Source: Nemania diffusa (taxonomy: Eukaryota; Ascomycota; Sordariomycetes; Xylariales; Xylariaceae). Taken from it: DNA of 64,000 nt. The stretch covers positions 4,102,501 through 4,166,500 of the forward strand of contig JBBPUQ010000008.1 of NCBI GenBank assembly GCA_038501195.1. Reading direction: 5' to 3'. Numbering within the stretch: the stretch's first letter is position 1; the number at the start of each line of letters is the position of its first letter. Position numbers and translations under genes: made by a program. A model generated the notes under the pieces. It did no database searches, had not been told where the DNA came from, and saw only the letters and a list, made by a program, of their open reading frames with translations. Of this stretch, positions 11,599 to 21,838 are shown one piece after another.

Positions 11599-12567
11599 AT
11601 GGTGGAGAAAGTCTACGTCACTTACAACGATGTAAGTTCATGCTATGTGCCCCGCGAGTCACCTTCACATGCATATTGCCAGCTACCCTCGACCTTGCGC
11701 GCATACACATCCATGAGATAGGTGTGATGGTAGAGGACACGGCAATGCGCAGTACTCGAGCTCCTGCATCTCCAACCTATTCATTCTATCTCTTTTCATG
11801 GCTATGAAAGCTGGGGAAGTACGCGACCGAGCTGCTGACGTCGCCATGCGCAACCCCAACAGGTCCACAAGCTCTGCCAAGAGGCAGCACCGCAAATGCT
11901 GTCGACCCTGCAGCCCCAGCTCATGATCGCCATCGGCGGCGGTGGTTACGTCCCCGCGCGCATCCTCCGGTCGTTCCTCAAGCAGCCCGACACCCCCAAC
12001 ATCCCCATCCAGGCCATCGGCCTGTCGCTGTACGAGCAGCTCCCCGTCACCGATGCCGACACTGGCGTCGTCGACCAGATCGGCACCAAGGTCACCCGCA
12101 CGCAGTGGCTTGACTTCAGCAGTCTGGGCGGCATGGAGAACCTGGTTGGCAAGCGCATCCTCATTGTTGACGAGGTCGACGACACTCGCACTACTCTCGA
12201 GTATGCGGTCAAGGAGCTGCAGAAGGATGTCGAGGAGGTGTCTAAGAAGCTTGGTCGTGGGGGCGAGAAGACTGAATTCAGCATCTTTGTTTTACATGTG
12301 AGTCCTCTCCTTCTCGCCCTACTAGGGTCAACAGCCATAAGCAACAGGAGTGGTATCGGATTGGTATGCTGACGGGCTGGCTCGACGTAATAGAACAAAG
12401 ACAAGAAGAAGAAGGGTGTTCTCCCTGCAGACGCCATCGACGAATCAAGATATATCGCCGCCCGAACCGTTGGCGATGTCTGGATCTGCTACCCGTGGGA
12501 GGCCACGGATATCGACGAGCACGACCGACTTGCGTCCGAACAGAAGAACAAGTCTGCTGCCGCGTAA
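11599..12567 (+). CDS. hpt1: Purine (hypoxanthine/xanthine-guanine) phosphoribosyltransferase
   Basis: Three exons (11599-11631, 11863-12297, 12394-12567) encode 213 aa, close to yeast Hpt1 (221) and Xpt1 (209). The enzyme joins a purine base to PRPP in cytosolic purine salvage. The sequence shows LMIAIGGGGYVPARILRSFL, SLYEQL, VSRTQW-like TRTQWLDF, and the PRPP-binding motif RILIVDEVDDTRTTL, with GDVWICYPWEATDID near the C-terminus as in yeast Hpt1. Exon 1 carries only 11 codons, and intron 1 (231 bp) is the longest in this gene. The start ATG is in good context (TCAAGATGG) behind a CT-rich leader. The gene is convergent with its right neighbour. Whether it prefers xanthine or hypoxanthine cannot be told from sequence alone. 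Confidence 0.93.
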
Positions 12568-12968
12568 TGAATTGAATTGAACTGAATTGAACTGAGCCGA
12601 CCTTTTATGATGAGGGATGGACGTATATGCATGCATGAAAAGGAGAACCTTGGCAATGCCATTGGCCCCGATTAGCCAGGAAAAGATAGAGGGACAACGA
12701 GGCAAACATTAGAGGTTAATGTTGATAGATAGCCGCGGTCACCTCTGGACTGGACACGAGCACACGTGATAAACGCAGTACGAAGCTAAGAGACTAAAAG
12801 TAGGTAAAAAAAGAGAGAAAGTATAATAAAACGCTCCAAGTGTATATTCAATATGTCTATGGCTCTGTACTGACTGGGTTCTGTCTTGGGGGTATCGTCC
12901 CTCTCTTGGTCTGTTCGTCTAAATACCACGGCAAATCTAGATCGCTGCACGGCTTCATCGTTAGTAGT
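12568..12968. other. Convergent 3' intergenic region
   Basis: About 400 bp between two convergent genes, presumably both 3' UTRs and polyadenylation signals. A short 10-bp tandem (GAATTGAACT) sits at about 12572-12593. Nothing else was seen. Confidence 0.5.
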
Positions 12969-14003
12969 CTAGGCGCCAAAGGAGCCCTCTTCTTCATGCT
13001 TTTTCTTGAGTCTCTTTTCATGCTTCATAAACTCGCGGATCCCGACAGGGACATTAGTATACAGGTCGTCGTCCCAGAGGTCCTTAGCGATCCTCGGACG
13101 ATCCGTCTTGGCCATCTCCTGTGTCCGCCGACTCGATTCCTCCTCCTCCAGCGAAGACGAGCCGTCGGCAGCCCCCGTAGGCTCAGATACATCCGGCGCT
13201 CGCTCCGCGGCCGCCAGCATCTCCTCCGCCTGCGCCGTGGCGGACGCCCAGGCCTCCAGCTCGTCGCGGTAGCGGTCCCAGACGCAGTCGACGCAGCCGC
13301 TCATGCAGCAGTTGTCGGGCTCCTCGGGGCGGGGGGGCACGAGCACGCCGGCGACGAGGGTGCTACGCGCGCGGATTGACTGTAAGCGGTCAGCGCGCTC
13401 CATGGGGCCGGCGAGGCGCGAGCCGAAGACGATGCGCGCCTTGTCCTGCGCCGTGGCGGGCTCCGCCGAGAGGGTGGGCGGGACCGCGGGGGGGATGGGT
13501 ATGGCAGAGGTAGAGGTAGAGGTATTGGCAGTGGCAGTGGCAGTGGATGTTGTAGTACCTGATGATGATGGAGAGGAGGAGGAGGAGGCTTTCGACTTTG
13601 ACGATGCCTTCTTGGTTGTCGCGCGCGCGGGTTTAGCAGCGAAGGTTAGAGGTGCCTCCGGCTTTGCCTCTGGTTTCGCTTCTGGCTTAGCCTCTGGTTT
13701 CGCTTCAAATTTGACCTCCGACTTGGCCTCTGCCTTGGGTTCCAACTTCACCTCGGGTTTGGCCACGGGTTTGGCCTCTGCCTTGGCCTTTGGCTTGGTC
13801 TCGGGGGTGGGCTGCGGCTTCGCGAGGATGGACTCGTAGTAGAGACCGATAGGAAACGCTTGGTCCGGGGATTCTCGCGGTGTACCACCGGGGAGATTCC
13901 CGGTGCCCTGCGAGGCGAATGCGCGCTGGGCGTGGTGGGGGGTTCGCGATGCGGCGGATTGGAGGCGCGCGACGCGCATTAAGGGTCGCATGTTCGGCGG
14001 CAT
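12969..14003 (-). CDS. Mitochondrial oxidoreductase-like (OXLD1/UPF0651) protein
   Basis: A single exon of 344 aa. The N-terminus is rich in Arg, Ser and Ala without acidic residues (MPPNMRPLMRVARLQSAAS), fitting a mitochondrial targeting peptide. Residues about 70-120 are a low-complexity run of Lys-Pro-Glu-Ala repeats, followed by Ser/Thr-rich linkers. The conserved core is PPRPEEPDNCCMSGCVDCVW near residue 230, the cysteine-rich signature of the oxidoreductase-like N-terminal family (human OXLD1, yeast YPL107W/UPF0651). A C-terminal DLYTNVPVGIREFMKHEKR is also conserved-looking. The biochemical role of the family is unclear; the cysteines suggest metal or redox function. It is divergent from the coiled-coil gene at 14677. 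Confidence 0.85.
   Translation of the reverse strand: MPPNMRPLMRVARLQSAASRTPHHAQRAFASQGTGNLPGGTPRESPDQAFPIGLYYESILAKPQPTPETKPKAKAEAKPVAKPEVKLEPKAEAKSEVKFEAKPEAKPEAKPEAKPEAPLTFAAKPARATTKKASSKSKASSSSSPSSSGTTTSTATATANTSTSTSAIPIPPAVPPTLSAEPATAQDKARIVFGSRLAGPMERADRLQSIRARSTLVAGVLVPPRPEEPDNCCMSGCVDCVWDRYRDELEAWASATAQAEEMLAAAERAPDVSEPTGAADGSSSLEEEESSRRTQEMAKTDRPRIAKDLWDDDLYTNVPVGIREFMKHEKRLKKKHEEEGSFGA
13650..13800 (-). repeat. Imperfect tandem repeat coding for KPEA/KPKAEA units
   Basis: Within the OXLD1-like gene, about 150 bp consist of degenerate 12-18 bp units that translate as PEAKPEAKPEAK and AEAKPVAKPEVK. The repeat links the targeting region to the rest of the protein and is likely disordered. 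Length is expected to vary between strains. Confidence 0.8.
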
Positions 14004-14676
14004 TTTTAGAAGATAAGAAGGTAATTGGCCTCGCGACCGATTGGCAGTCTATAAGTGTATAAGGTGGATTGGTTGTACAAAATACAGGGGGAAAATATAT
14101 ATGGGTATTATAACAAAGGGGCTGTTAAAGTTTGATCACATTGTTTGCTCGAAAAAACTCTCACTGCTTTTGCGCCTCATCGAACGTCATCGGTCAATGT
14201 CGGGGAATACGAAGACTTGCATGGGATTTACCGACTGTTGTTCACGTGACCTTTAGTTTAGTGTGTACAGAATAGGAGATAAGATAAGAAAGCATGGTTA
14301 TCCCTAGCTGCAAGTTGCTTATACTAGGTACGTACCTTTAGGGTGGGGTCTTCCAGCTCGCGCATCAACATCTCCAAATAGGCCGTCGATCAGGACGCGT
14401 CTAGAACCTATGATTGTTTTGGCCGTAAAAATCAACATTGCGGTCAACGAATTACTAACATATTAGCTCCTAGTCATATGTTTCGGACTCAATCACTTCA
14501 TAAACAAGGCCAAAATCGAATGCGCCCGTCAAAGCGAGACTATTAATCAACATCGGCAATAGTAGTCTGAGATCCCTTCGAAAGCTAGTTTGCGACAGTG
14601 TTTACAGGAGCGTAAGAGGCTTTGAGATGCAGCATTGGGAACAGCAAGACGATTGAACCTTTCCCTCTCCCTCTCG
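14004..14676. other. Divergent promoter region
   Basis: A 673-bp gap between the starts of the OXLD1-like and coiled-coil genes, holding both promoters. An 8-bp palindromic E-box lies at 14242-14249. A pyrimidine-rich run immediately precedes the ATG at 14677. No gene was seen. Confidence 0.5.
14242..14249. promoter_or_regulatory. E-box TCACGTGA
   Basis: A perfect CACGTG core within an 8-bp palindrome, located midway in a divergent promoter. Such sites are bound by bHLH factors (Cbf1 or SREBP type) in fungi. Function here is inferred only from motif and position. Confidence 0.4.
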
Positions 14677-16818
14677 ATGGAAATGTCAGCGCCGAAAAGG
14701 CGCAAAACATCGCCGACCACAAGCGTGCCGGTAAACGAGTCCAACGAGCTCGCCTCGTCCGATAGTTCAACGCGGCGCTCTTCACGACGAAGCCGGCCCT
14801 CATTCGCATCGCCAACCAAAGCTAGCCTCGCGCGATCAAACCCCGATATCCTTCGGCGACGTCCCTCGTCGAGAGGGGGTCAATCTACCGAACAATTGCC
14901 TGTCCCAGCGGCCTCTGAACTAGGTAGCCCGACGAGTGACCATGGCGACGAAAGCGACCTCGTCACGGCTCAATTACAAGACGAATCAGAAACCGGCAGG
15001 CTGCAGGGGGATACCGGGACTGTGGAACGACCAGCAAGCCCGGCTAGAAGAGTGGGCGGGGTTTGGGCCATGAACCCAAGGAGGACGCCTACCAAGCCTT
15101 CTCCGAGACCTCTGCCACCACCCTCCGCAGATGAGGAAGAGCTGATCAATCCGTTCAAAGGGAGACGGCTGCGTCGTTCTCCACCGCCGGGCGTGATGCC
15201 TCGCGTCGAACCTGAAGAACCAGAACTACCTCCCACACCGACACAGAAGGGCCTATCCGACCCTGGGTCCGTCATCACTTCGCCAGCAGGCATCCACAAC
15301 ACCCCGTCCAAGCGTCCTAGAAGGAGCAGGATCCTGGCTGCGAGGATGAACAGCTCGCCCCTAAAACAGCCTCCTCTACGCCCCCCGGAATTGGGTCTTG
15401 AGACGGTAGAAGAAGCTGGCAGACCACAGGTTGCGAGAGATCCGCTAAGAGACGAGCCGAGACGGAAGCGGAGGAGGCGTAAGTCGCATCCGGCGCGACA
15501 GGTCGAGGAGGCGGACCCGCTCGCAGATAAGAAGGCGCTGCGGGACGCGCTGCTGGCCGAGGTCGCGCAGCTGGAAGACGATCTAAAAGTAGCTGCTCGC
15601 GAGAATGCGCGGCTGTATCAGCTACAGGGATCAAGTCGTCATGCGGCCGACCTCCCCAACGCCGAGGAGCAGAGTCGGCTGCTGGACGTGCTGCGGCGAC
15701 ACGCGCTCCCGCCTGAAAAGGAGGCGCCGCCGGACCCGATGCAGGACTGGCTCGAGGCCGCCATGAACCCCATTGCGTTTCTTCCCTTCGGCCGCGCTGA
15801 TGCCTCGGCTCTCCCGCCCTTCATACTGCCCAGCTCGGAAGAAGCGAGCAAGGAAGCCACTGAACTACCGCCGCCCGCATCGCACCACCCGGTGCCCATG
15901 ACCGCAGCCGAAGAACTCCCCTACCTCCAAGTCTTCACCCCCCTAACCTTCACGTCGACCGTGACCACAATCCAGGATCCCCAAGACGCACAGGCGCCCC
16001 TGCTCCAGCGCCACGCCATCTCCGTCGCGTCCTCGCCCCCGGGCCTCTTCATGGCCACCATCGACATGCTCGTCGACACGAAGACGCTCGCCGTGGCGGA
16101 GCTGTCCGTGCCCCGCCTCGAACCCGCCGCCGTCGCGGAGCTGGGGCCGTTCCTGGAGACGATGCGACGCGGGGGAGAGAACTCGGCGCTGACGCGCAAC
16201 GTGGGCGTGGTCGCGTGGGCTATGGGCGAGTGGGTGCGCGTTGCGACGAGGCGGGCGCGGTTCTGGTTTGCTGTCAAGCGCGAACTGGGGAGTTCTGAGC
16301 GGTTATTAAGGTGTACTGAGAAGATGCGGAAAGGGGCGAAGCGGAAGGGAAGGGGCCGGGCAATAGATGATAGGGATGGGGAAGAAGCAAGTGGGCTCGG
16401 TAAGCCGCCTTCGAAAGCGGATGTCATTGCCCTGCTAGGACGCACGTCGCTCGATCTGGATCTGTCCGCTGCTGCGGGCGGCGAGGATGAGGAGGAGGCC
16501 CTTACGGCGCGCATACTGTGGCGCGTTGAGTTCGATTGGACGGGCGAGGCGAGGAGTAAGATTGCGCTTTTGATGAGGGCGCCTGCGAGGTGTACGTGCC
16601 GTCTACATATCCATTATTCCTCTTGTCTCTTGCCCTCGTTTCCCTTATTTGGTATAGAGTACATTGCTAACATATTTATAACAGGGCACGCAAGTGATGA
16701 AAAGCAAAGCCTAGCCGGACTCCCTGCCATGTTCGACAAGTTGGTCCAGGAGCAAAACGACCCCCTCGAGGCGGTCAAGATCATCGCCGCGCTTGTCGTC
16801 GGCGACGGGAGGCCTTGA
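14677..16818 (+). CDS. Coiled-coil protein, possible COMA kinetochore subunit (CENP-P/CENP-O type)
   Basis: Two exons (14677-16591, 16685-16818; donor GTACGT, branch GCTAAC) give 682 aa. The first about 300 residues are basic, Pro/Ser-rich and probably disordered, including ELPPTPTQKGLSDP and NTPSKRPRRS. A coiled coil follows (KKALRDALLAEVAQLEDDLK). The C-terminal half has alternating beta-like strands (LQVFTPLTFTSTVTTI, LFMATIDMLVD, LAVAELSVPRLEP) compatible with an RWD-like fold, and ends with a segment restored by splicing (PARWHASDEKQSLAGLPAMF). Coiled coil plus RWD is the architecture of Ctf19/Mcm21-type inner kinetochore proteins. That is my best guess, not a firm identification. I chose the ATG at 14677, just after a CT-rich run; 14683 (MSAPKRRK) is an alternative. 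Confidence 0.55.
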   Translation: MEMSAPKRRKTSPTTSVPVNESNELASSDSSTRRSSRRSRPSFASPTKASLARSNPDILRRRPSSRGGQSTEQLPVPAASELGSPTSDHGDESDLVTAQLQDESETGRLQGDTGTVERPASPARRVGGVWAMNPRRTPTKPSPRPLPPPSADEEELINPFKGRRLRRSPPPGVMPRVEPEEPELPPTPTQKGLSDPGSVITSPAGIHNTPSKRPRRSRILAARMNSSPLKQPPLRPPELGLETVEEAGRPQVARDPLRDEPRRKRRRRKSHPARQVEEADPLADKKALRDALLAEVAQLEDDLKVAARENARLYQLQGSSRHAADLPNAEEQSRLLDVLRRHALPPEKEAPPDPMQDWLEAAMNPIAFLPFGRADASALPPFILPSSEEASKEATELPPPASHHPVPMTAAEELPYLQVFTPLTFTSTVTTIQDPQDAQAPLLQRHAISVASSPPGLFMATIDMLVDTKTLAVAELSVPRLEPAAVAELGPFLETMRRGGENSALTRNVGVVAWAMGEWVRVATRRARFWFAVKRELGSSERLLRCTEKMRKGAKRKGRGRAIDDRDGEEASGLGKPPSKADVIALLGRTSLDLDLSAAAGGEDEEEALTARILWRVEFDWTGEARSKIALLMRAPARCTCRLHIHYSSCLLPSFPLFGIEYIANIFITGHASDEKQSLAGLPAMFDKLVQEQNDPLEAVKIIAALVVGDGRP

Positions 16819-17495
16819 TTTACTGGCTTAACAATTCGCTTGCAGGATTTTGAGACTCTTCGCTGTTGGGATGCGTATGTGCATCTATGGTGTTGTACTT
16901 GGCTTGGGCTGGGCTTGTGCTTGGGTTTGGAGTCTAGGGATTGATGAGTGTATATGGTTGCGTGAGCATTAGCATTGAGGTTTATTTATACCGGACAGGC
17001 AATGGCTGGCGGATGCTTGAGTCAGAGGAAGTCTTGCAGGTTTTGTTGGAGGTTGTCAAGACATGTGATTGATGATTCTACGAGGCTTAGTGGGGATGTC
17101 TCACATTGGGATAGTTATGGTGATGGTTTAGTCACTCGCTGTAAGATATGATTATATCATCTCACAGCTCACTGTGTCTTTGATAGTGTGAGATGGAGAA
17201 ATAAAGGCTTGCTCTTTGGTCTTCACGAGTTCGGACGCTCCTATTAGTGAAGTCTCATCCTCAATCTCTAGCCCTCGTGTACCAGCAATGGCCTAGTTTC
17301 CCCATACACCCATCACAACAGAATCACTTGCACTTAACTAAGGCACATCAATTATCGTTTTTTTATTCTTCTATTCGCACAGTCGAGCCCTAACGCCATC
17401 GACCTGTTTAAACAATCCCGTAACGCGACCATCTCTCCTCATCTCTAAATATCACGCTTTCGCAAATAAGTGCACAACCCCTCCTTCCCTTTTCT
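16819..17495. other. Convergent 3' intergenic region
   Basis: 677 bp between the converging coiled-coil and DPM3 genes, presumably their 3' UTRs and terminators. GT-rich and then TC-rich tracts occur, with no coding signal. Confidence 0.5.
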
Positions 17496-18051
17496 TTAAT
17501 CTACATCGACACCCAGACGCCGCAGATCCGTCTTGGCGAGCTCGATCTCAGCCACGAGCTCCTTGTGTGCTTCGGGCACGTCGTGGAAGGTCATGACGTT
17601 CCAGCCGAGGCGGAAGAGAAGGTAGGCGCCGAAGGAGACGAGGGCCCAGAAGGGGAGCTGGCGTGCTATGTTAGATTCTCTTCACTTGTGGTGTTTGGAT
17701 TTGTCGGGTTGGGAAGGAGTTGAGGGGTATGGAAGAGAGAGAATATTGAGGAGAGAGACTGGGGGTAGCTAGGGGGAAAGGAGAGTTCGAATGCGCACCA
17801 CGGGGACGATCTCGGTTTGGACGAGCTCTGGTAGAGGGACGAGCTGGAGGTAGAGGGCGAGGTAGAGCTGTTGTGTCGCGTCGTGTTAGCCATAGTTTAT
17901 CAATTAAAATAGAGACACAGTGCATATGAATTGTAGCACTTCGCGTTGAAGAACCAGAGAAAGGAAAAGGCCGCTTTGAGCACGGGCATGCAGGAGAACA
18001 TACAGAGGTGATGAGGAGGCCGATGGAGATGGTTTGCTGTGCGCGCGTCAT
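17496..18051 (-). CDS. dpm3: Dolichol-phosphate mannosyltransferase subunit 3
   Basis: Three exons (18004-18051, 17799-17867, 17496-17657) give 92 aa, the same length as human DPM3. The product starts MTRAQQTISIGLLITS, continues LYLALYLQLVPLPELVQ and LPFWALVSFGAYLLFRLGW (two membrane segments), and ends with the cytosolic tail HKELVAEIELAKTDLRRLGV. DPM3 anchors the catalytic subunit DPM1 to the ER membrane so that it can make dolichol-phosphate-mannose for N-glycans, O-mannosylation and GPI anchors. The unspliced DNA contains stops in all frames; only splicing at GTATGT/CAACAG and GTGCGC/GCCAG gives the protein. The three-exon split of such a short gene makes it easy to miss in automatic annotation. 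Confidence 0.95.
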
Positions 18052-18545
18052 GTTGCCGGTCTGGATGCGATTGACGGTGTAGTATTGCGTTGAGAGGGGA
18101 TATATCTCGGTGGTGGTAAATGAGGACGGAGGTTGCTATTTGTCACGTTGGCGTTACGTTGTGATTTAAAGGAGCGACGTAGAAGAAGTAGACAGGTCTG
18201 TGAAGCTTTTGGTTGTGATTCCAGCTCAGGGACACTTTTCGGTGTTGGCCTGTTCGATGCTGTAGGTGGGCTGGAGCTGCAGGGGCCCTTCTGTACCTAG
18301 GTACTTTAAGACATCTATAACATAACAGGGGTATCTTAAGCCACAGCCAAGCCACGTGTCAACTCAGCCACATGTTACCAGGTACACTTATTATACACAT
18401 AAGTTTAAGGGGTATAAATTACGACGTTTATTATGCATCAACAGAGCATAATGAATTATTTCCCACCATATAATCGTGAGACTTCAAGGCGATCTAGGTG
18501 TTGAGATAGATTCCGGCCAAAAAAACACTCCTCTCACCTCACAGC
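18052..18545. other. Intergenic region upstream of dpm3
   Basis: 494 bp containing the dpm3 promoter and the 3' end of the next minus-strand gene. It holds a perfect 12-bp palindrome GTACCTAGGTAC at 18293-18304, one of the dispersed TACCTAGGTA family. No gene was seen. Confidence 0.5.
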
Positions 18546-21158
18546 TTACCAATACGTATTCGCAAAGCACGGCTCAATAATATTCGACAGCGTCCTCGAG
18601 TCATAGTTCCCAAACTCAGACTCGAACCCCACCATGACTGTGTCCCAGTCCTGCTGTCCCATGGGGAATGTGTAGTCAAACTGGTCCTGGCCCTGCGGGT
18701 ACTCCTGGAGATTCGATGGGCTCGCGCTCGCTACCACGCGCTCGGCGATCCGGCTGAGGCTCTCGCAGGCGCCGTGCACGGAGCGGATGAGCGGGGAGTC
18801 TGTCGCCGCGGGCGCGAGGAGGGTTACTAGCTTGGAGAGGAGCGGCAGGTCGTTGCCGGATGATGTCGCTATTGCGTTGCCGGCTAGCACGATGAAGGGG
18901 ACTAGTGGGACTAGGGACAAGATTCTGTGTTGAACTGTTAATGGGCGATCGTCCGTAGTGTGCGGGTTTTGCTGTGCATGGACTCACGTGTTTAGGAGTG
19001 TTGTCCATCCCCTGATGTGGGCTACTACTCCTTCCTCGCCGACTTTGACGAGCATGGACAGTGCTATGCGTGCCTCTTTTACGCATTCATTGGAGCATTG
19101 TAGAGGGCTTCGGCATTATAACTTGGTTAGCTTTCGGTGTCAAGGTGAGAGGTGTCGTGTACCCGTGAGAGGATCTCAAGCCCCTCACCACGAAAATAAA
19201 GGTTTCGTGGACAAGAGCCGGCTTCTTATATGACTGAAGAGGAAAATAGGTGCTGAGATGACTCACTGGGAATTGAGAGGCTCCGGTGGAAGAAAGCGGT
19301 ACACGATGGCAAGTTGGCAGTGCAGGATGATATGCAGTATAGTACTGAGCCCACCCAGGTTGCTAGAAGTAGGTGAGTTCATACGATCTTCAACTAGTTA
19401 ATCTAAGGGAGAAAATATCGAATACATACGTTGATATCAATTCCTCCCATGTCGGATCGTTAGGACTTATCTAAGTTTAGTCAAATTAATAACGTGCCCG
19501 GACAGCAAAGCGAGCATTTATTCATACAGATTTCACGGCGGTGTTAATGTCTATTAGGCACGAGGCAAGCCGTTTGACATGCTGGAGCCGGATCTGCTGC
19601 GACGACTGCTGAGCCACGACCGAGAACAGACATTCTTGGATCTCGCCCATGGCAACCGCCATGTCAACAAAGGCACCGTATAGACTATCGCAGCAACGTC
19701 AGTCTTAGGAATCTTCCTACTCATAAACAAACAGATTACGCACGTGTTCAGCATGCCCGGCCGGTTCTCCGGCGTTGCTAGCAGATGCAGCCCGCTCGTC
19801 ACGTCAGAATGGCGGATCGTAGGCGGCCGCCCGCACGTCATCGCCAGCCCCTTCTCCCACGTGTACACGTGCCAGAAGAGCCCGACCTCCTTCGGCACGC
19901 CGCGCGCGTCCGCGGAGGTCGGCAGGCGATGCAGCCCGAGATCCAGCGCCGCGCGCGCGGCGCCGCTGATGAGCCGCCACGCGATCGTGCTATGGCCCTG
20001 CCTGAGGTAGAAGTTCGCCTGTCGCGTTAGTTAGGACAACCGTTTTGACCATGTCGTTTTCACAAGCTGGTCACTTACAAGCACCGAGAGGGCGCGGCAC
20101 GACTCCATCGACGGCTCCGAGCACAGCCGTAGACTCCGCAGCGCGGCCTCGGCGTTCGCGCGCGGGATGCGCATGTGCACGCGTATGCCCTCGACGGTCG
20201 TGCCGAGACGCTTGCACGAGGCCTCGCTGAGGCCGGCGAAGAGGTTGTACAGCCCCACGTTGACGCAGATCCACGTCCAGAGAGAAATCGGCTCCGTCGC
20301 GAAGTAGATGTCGCGGCACATGGCGGTGAACTCGTCGCGGTTGAAGAGGGGGAGGTCAACGAAGAAGCGCTGCTCTTCTGTCTTGATGAGACGCAGGAGC
20401 CTGAGGACTATTTCACTGGGAGGAAGGGATATGTTTCCAAGGCCTATTTCGTTGGATTTTGCGAGGGGGTCCATCGTGGTTGTGGTGTTTATGTTGGCGC
20501 TCGGGGTGCTGGTGTTCTCTACGGATGTGCGGAGAGGGAATTCGAGCTCGGACGGTAGAAGCGTCGCCCCGAGCGTGGTCTTGATCTGATGCGCGTGAGA
20601 CGTGAATGATGTATCGCCATGATAACCCTCTTGCACGCTATCCAGGGCGGGCACCTGCTCGTCAATCATCGACTGCGGCGTGTAGCCCGCTGCATCCAGG
20701 GAGATGTCCTGCGACGGTGCTGCGGATGGCCCCGCGTCTCTGTTCGACATGAGGGCTTGCAGCATCTCCCTCACCTCGGTGAGTTGCCGGCTGACATCTT
20801 GCACGGCGTCTTCGTATTTGGTCGAGAGGATCACCCGCTGCCGCTTCTCAACGGCCCGGTTCGTGGTCCGACACGCAACCTCGAGCGTCACGCAGCTAGC
20901 GCATGGTGACCTTCGATCACACTTCGTCTAACCCGATAAGTGAGTAAGTTTTAGCGTCTATATATACGCTCTCGATGGTCAAGATATCAATCAATCACAC
21001 ACCTTGCGAGTCTTGCAATTATCACACTACAGTACATTCACGATCCGTTAGCTATTTAATCAGGCGAGCACTACCATTCCGCATCCGGACGCAAGATCAG
21101 GGGGGGTCCTCACCGCCGGTCTCCGCTCTGTCGGCAGGCTGCGCTCCGCTTCACTCAT
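18546..21158 (-). CDS. Zn2Cys6 fungal-specific transcription factor (661 aa, 9 exons)
   Basis: Exons, 5' to 3' on the minus strand: 21114-21158, 21003-21026, 20079-20927, 19744-20018, 19528-19684, 19430-19470, 19267-19362, 18988-19107, 18546-18924; all phases close. The zinc cluster is split over exons 1-3 and exon 2 is only 24 bp (CDNCKTRK). Joined, it reads C-x2-C-x6-C-x5-C-x2-C-x6-C. A coiled-coil linker follows (EDAVQDVSRQLTEVREMLQAL). The regulatory domain shows ALDLGLHRLPT, FWHVYTWEKGLAMTCGRPP, and SPNDPTWEEL ahead of a helix-rich C-terminus with QCSNECVKEARIALSML. This is the PF04082-type fungal transcription factor domain. It is encoded next to and in the same orientation as the flavin oxidoreductase at 21839-23452, which may be its target (inference). 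Confidence 0.93.
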
Positions 21159-21838
21159 GTTTTTTTTTCTGGTAGCGGCAATCGGGAAATAAGACTGCGA
21201 AATTGCCGTGAGCGCCGAAAATGACGGTGCGGCGATGGCAATATGATATGCAGGAGGAGTGTTCTTGCGTTGCTTGGCCCCCGTTGGCGGAGCCCGAGGC
21301 CCCCGCGCGCTGTCTGCCTACGTAGGATGCGAACCCTGGTCATCTACATATCCACACCAGTCCGATTAACGGGGATGATCCTCAAACTACTGTTGCCGAA
21401 GCTAATAGTATAACTAAGAATAGATGGGTAGGACAAGTGTACGCAGTAGATGTTCATGGTATTGGAGCTGTATACGTAAGTGTATCCGGTGGTTATTATG
21501 GCGAGCGTACCCTAAGTTTCAAGGGAAATGGCTACTGCTGAGAAGATGTGAAACGCTGTGCTCTGTGGAAAATGGTGACATTAGTAACAAAGTCATTCTA
21601 GAACAGGTTCACAAGCTACAAGAGATACTAGGATTTGGCGGCGATTTTCCAGTGTGAAATGTCAACTTCTATCATGGTAGATGACATAAGTACAACATAG
21701 AATATTAAGGGTGCTATGATGAATAAGTCCAATCTAACTTAATATATATGCAATAAAATATCGCCTATAGAAATAAATGTGTGTATGAGCGCATAAGCAT
21801 CCTGTCCTCTGTCAGACTTCAGAAGTGTGAAGCCCTGC
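21159..21838. other. Intergenic region between regulator and flavoenzyme
   Basis: 680 bp. It contains the promoter of the Zn2Cys6 regulator, including a poly-A tract on the coding strand just before its ATG, and the 3' end of the oxidoreductase. A 78-codon plus-strand frame at 21424-21657 lacks support and was not called. Confidence 0.45.

Noticed and set aside
21424..21657. 78-codon plus frame between the regulator and the flavoenzyme
   Set aside because: Cys/Trp/Arg-rich start typical of chance frames; the second half looks slightly better but has no support.
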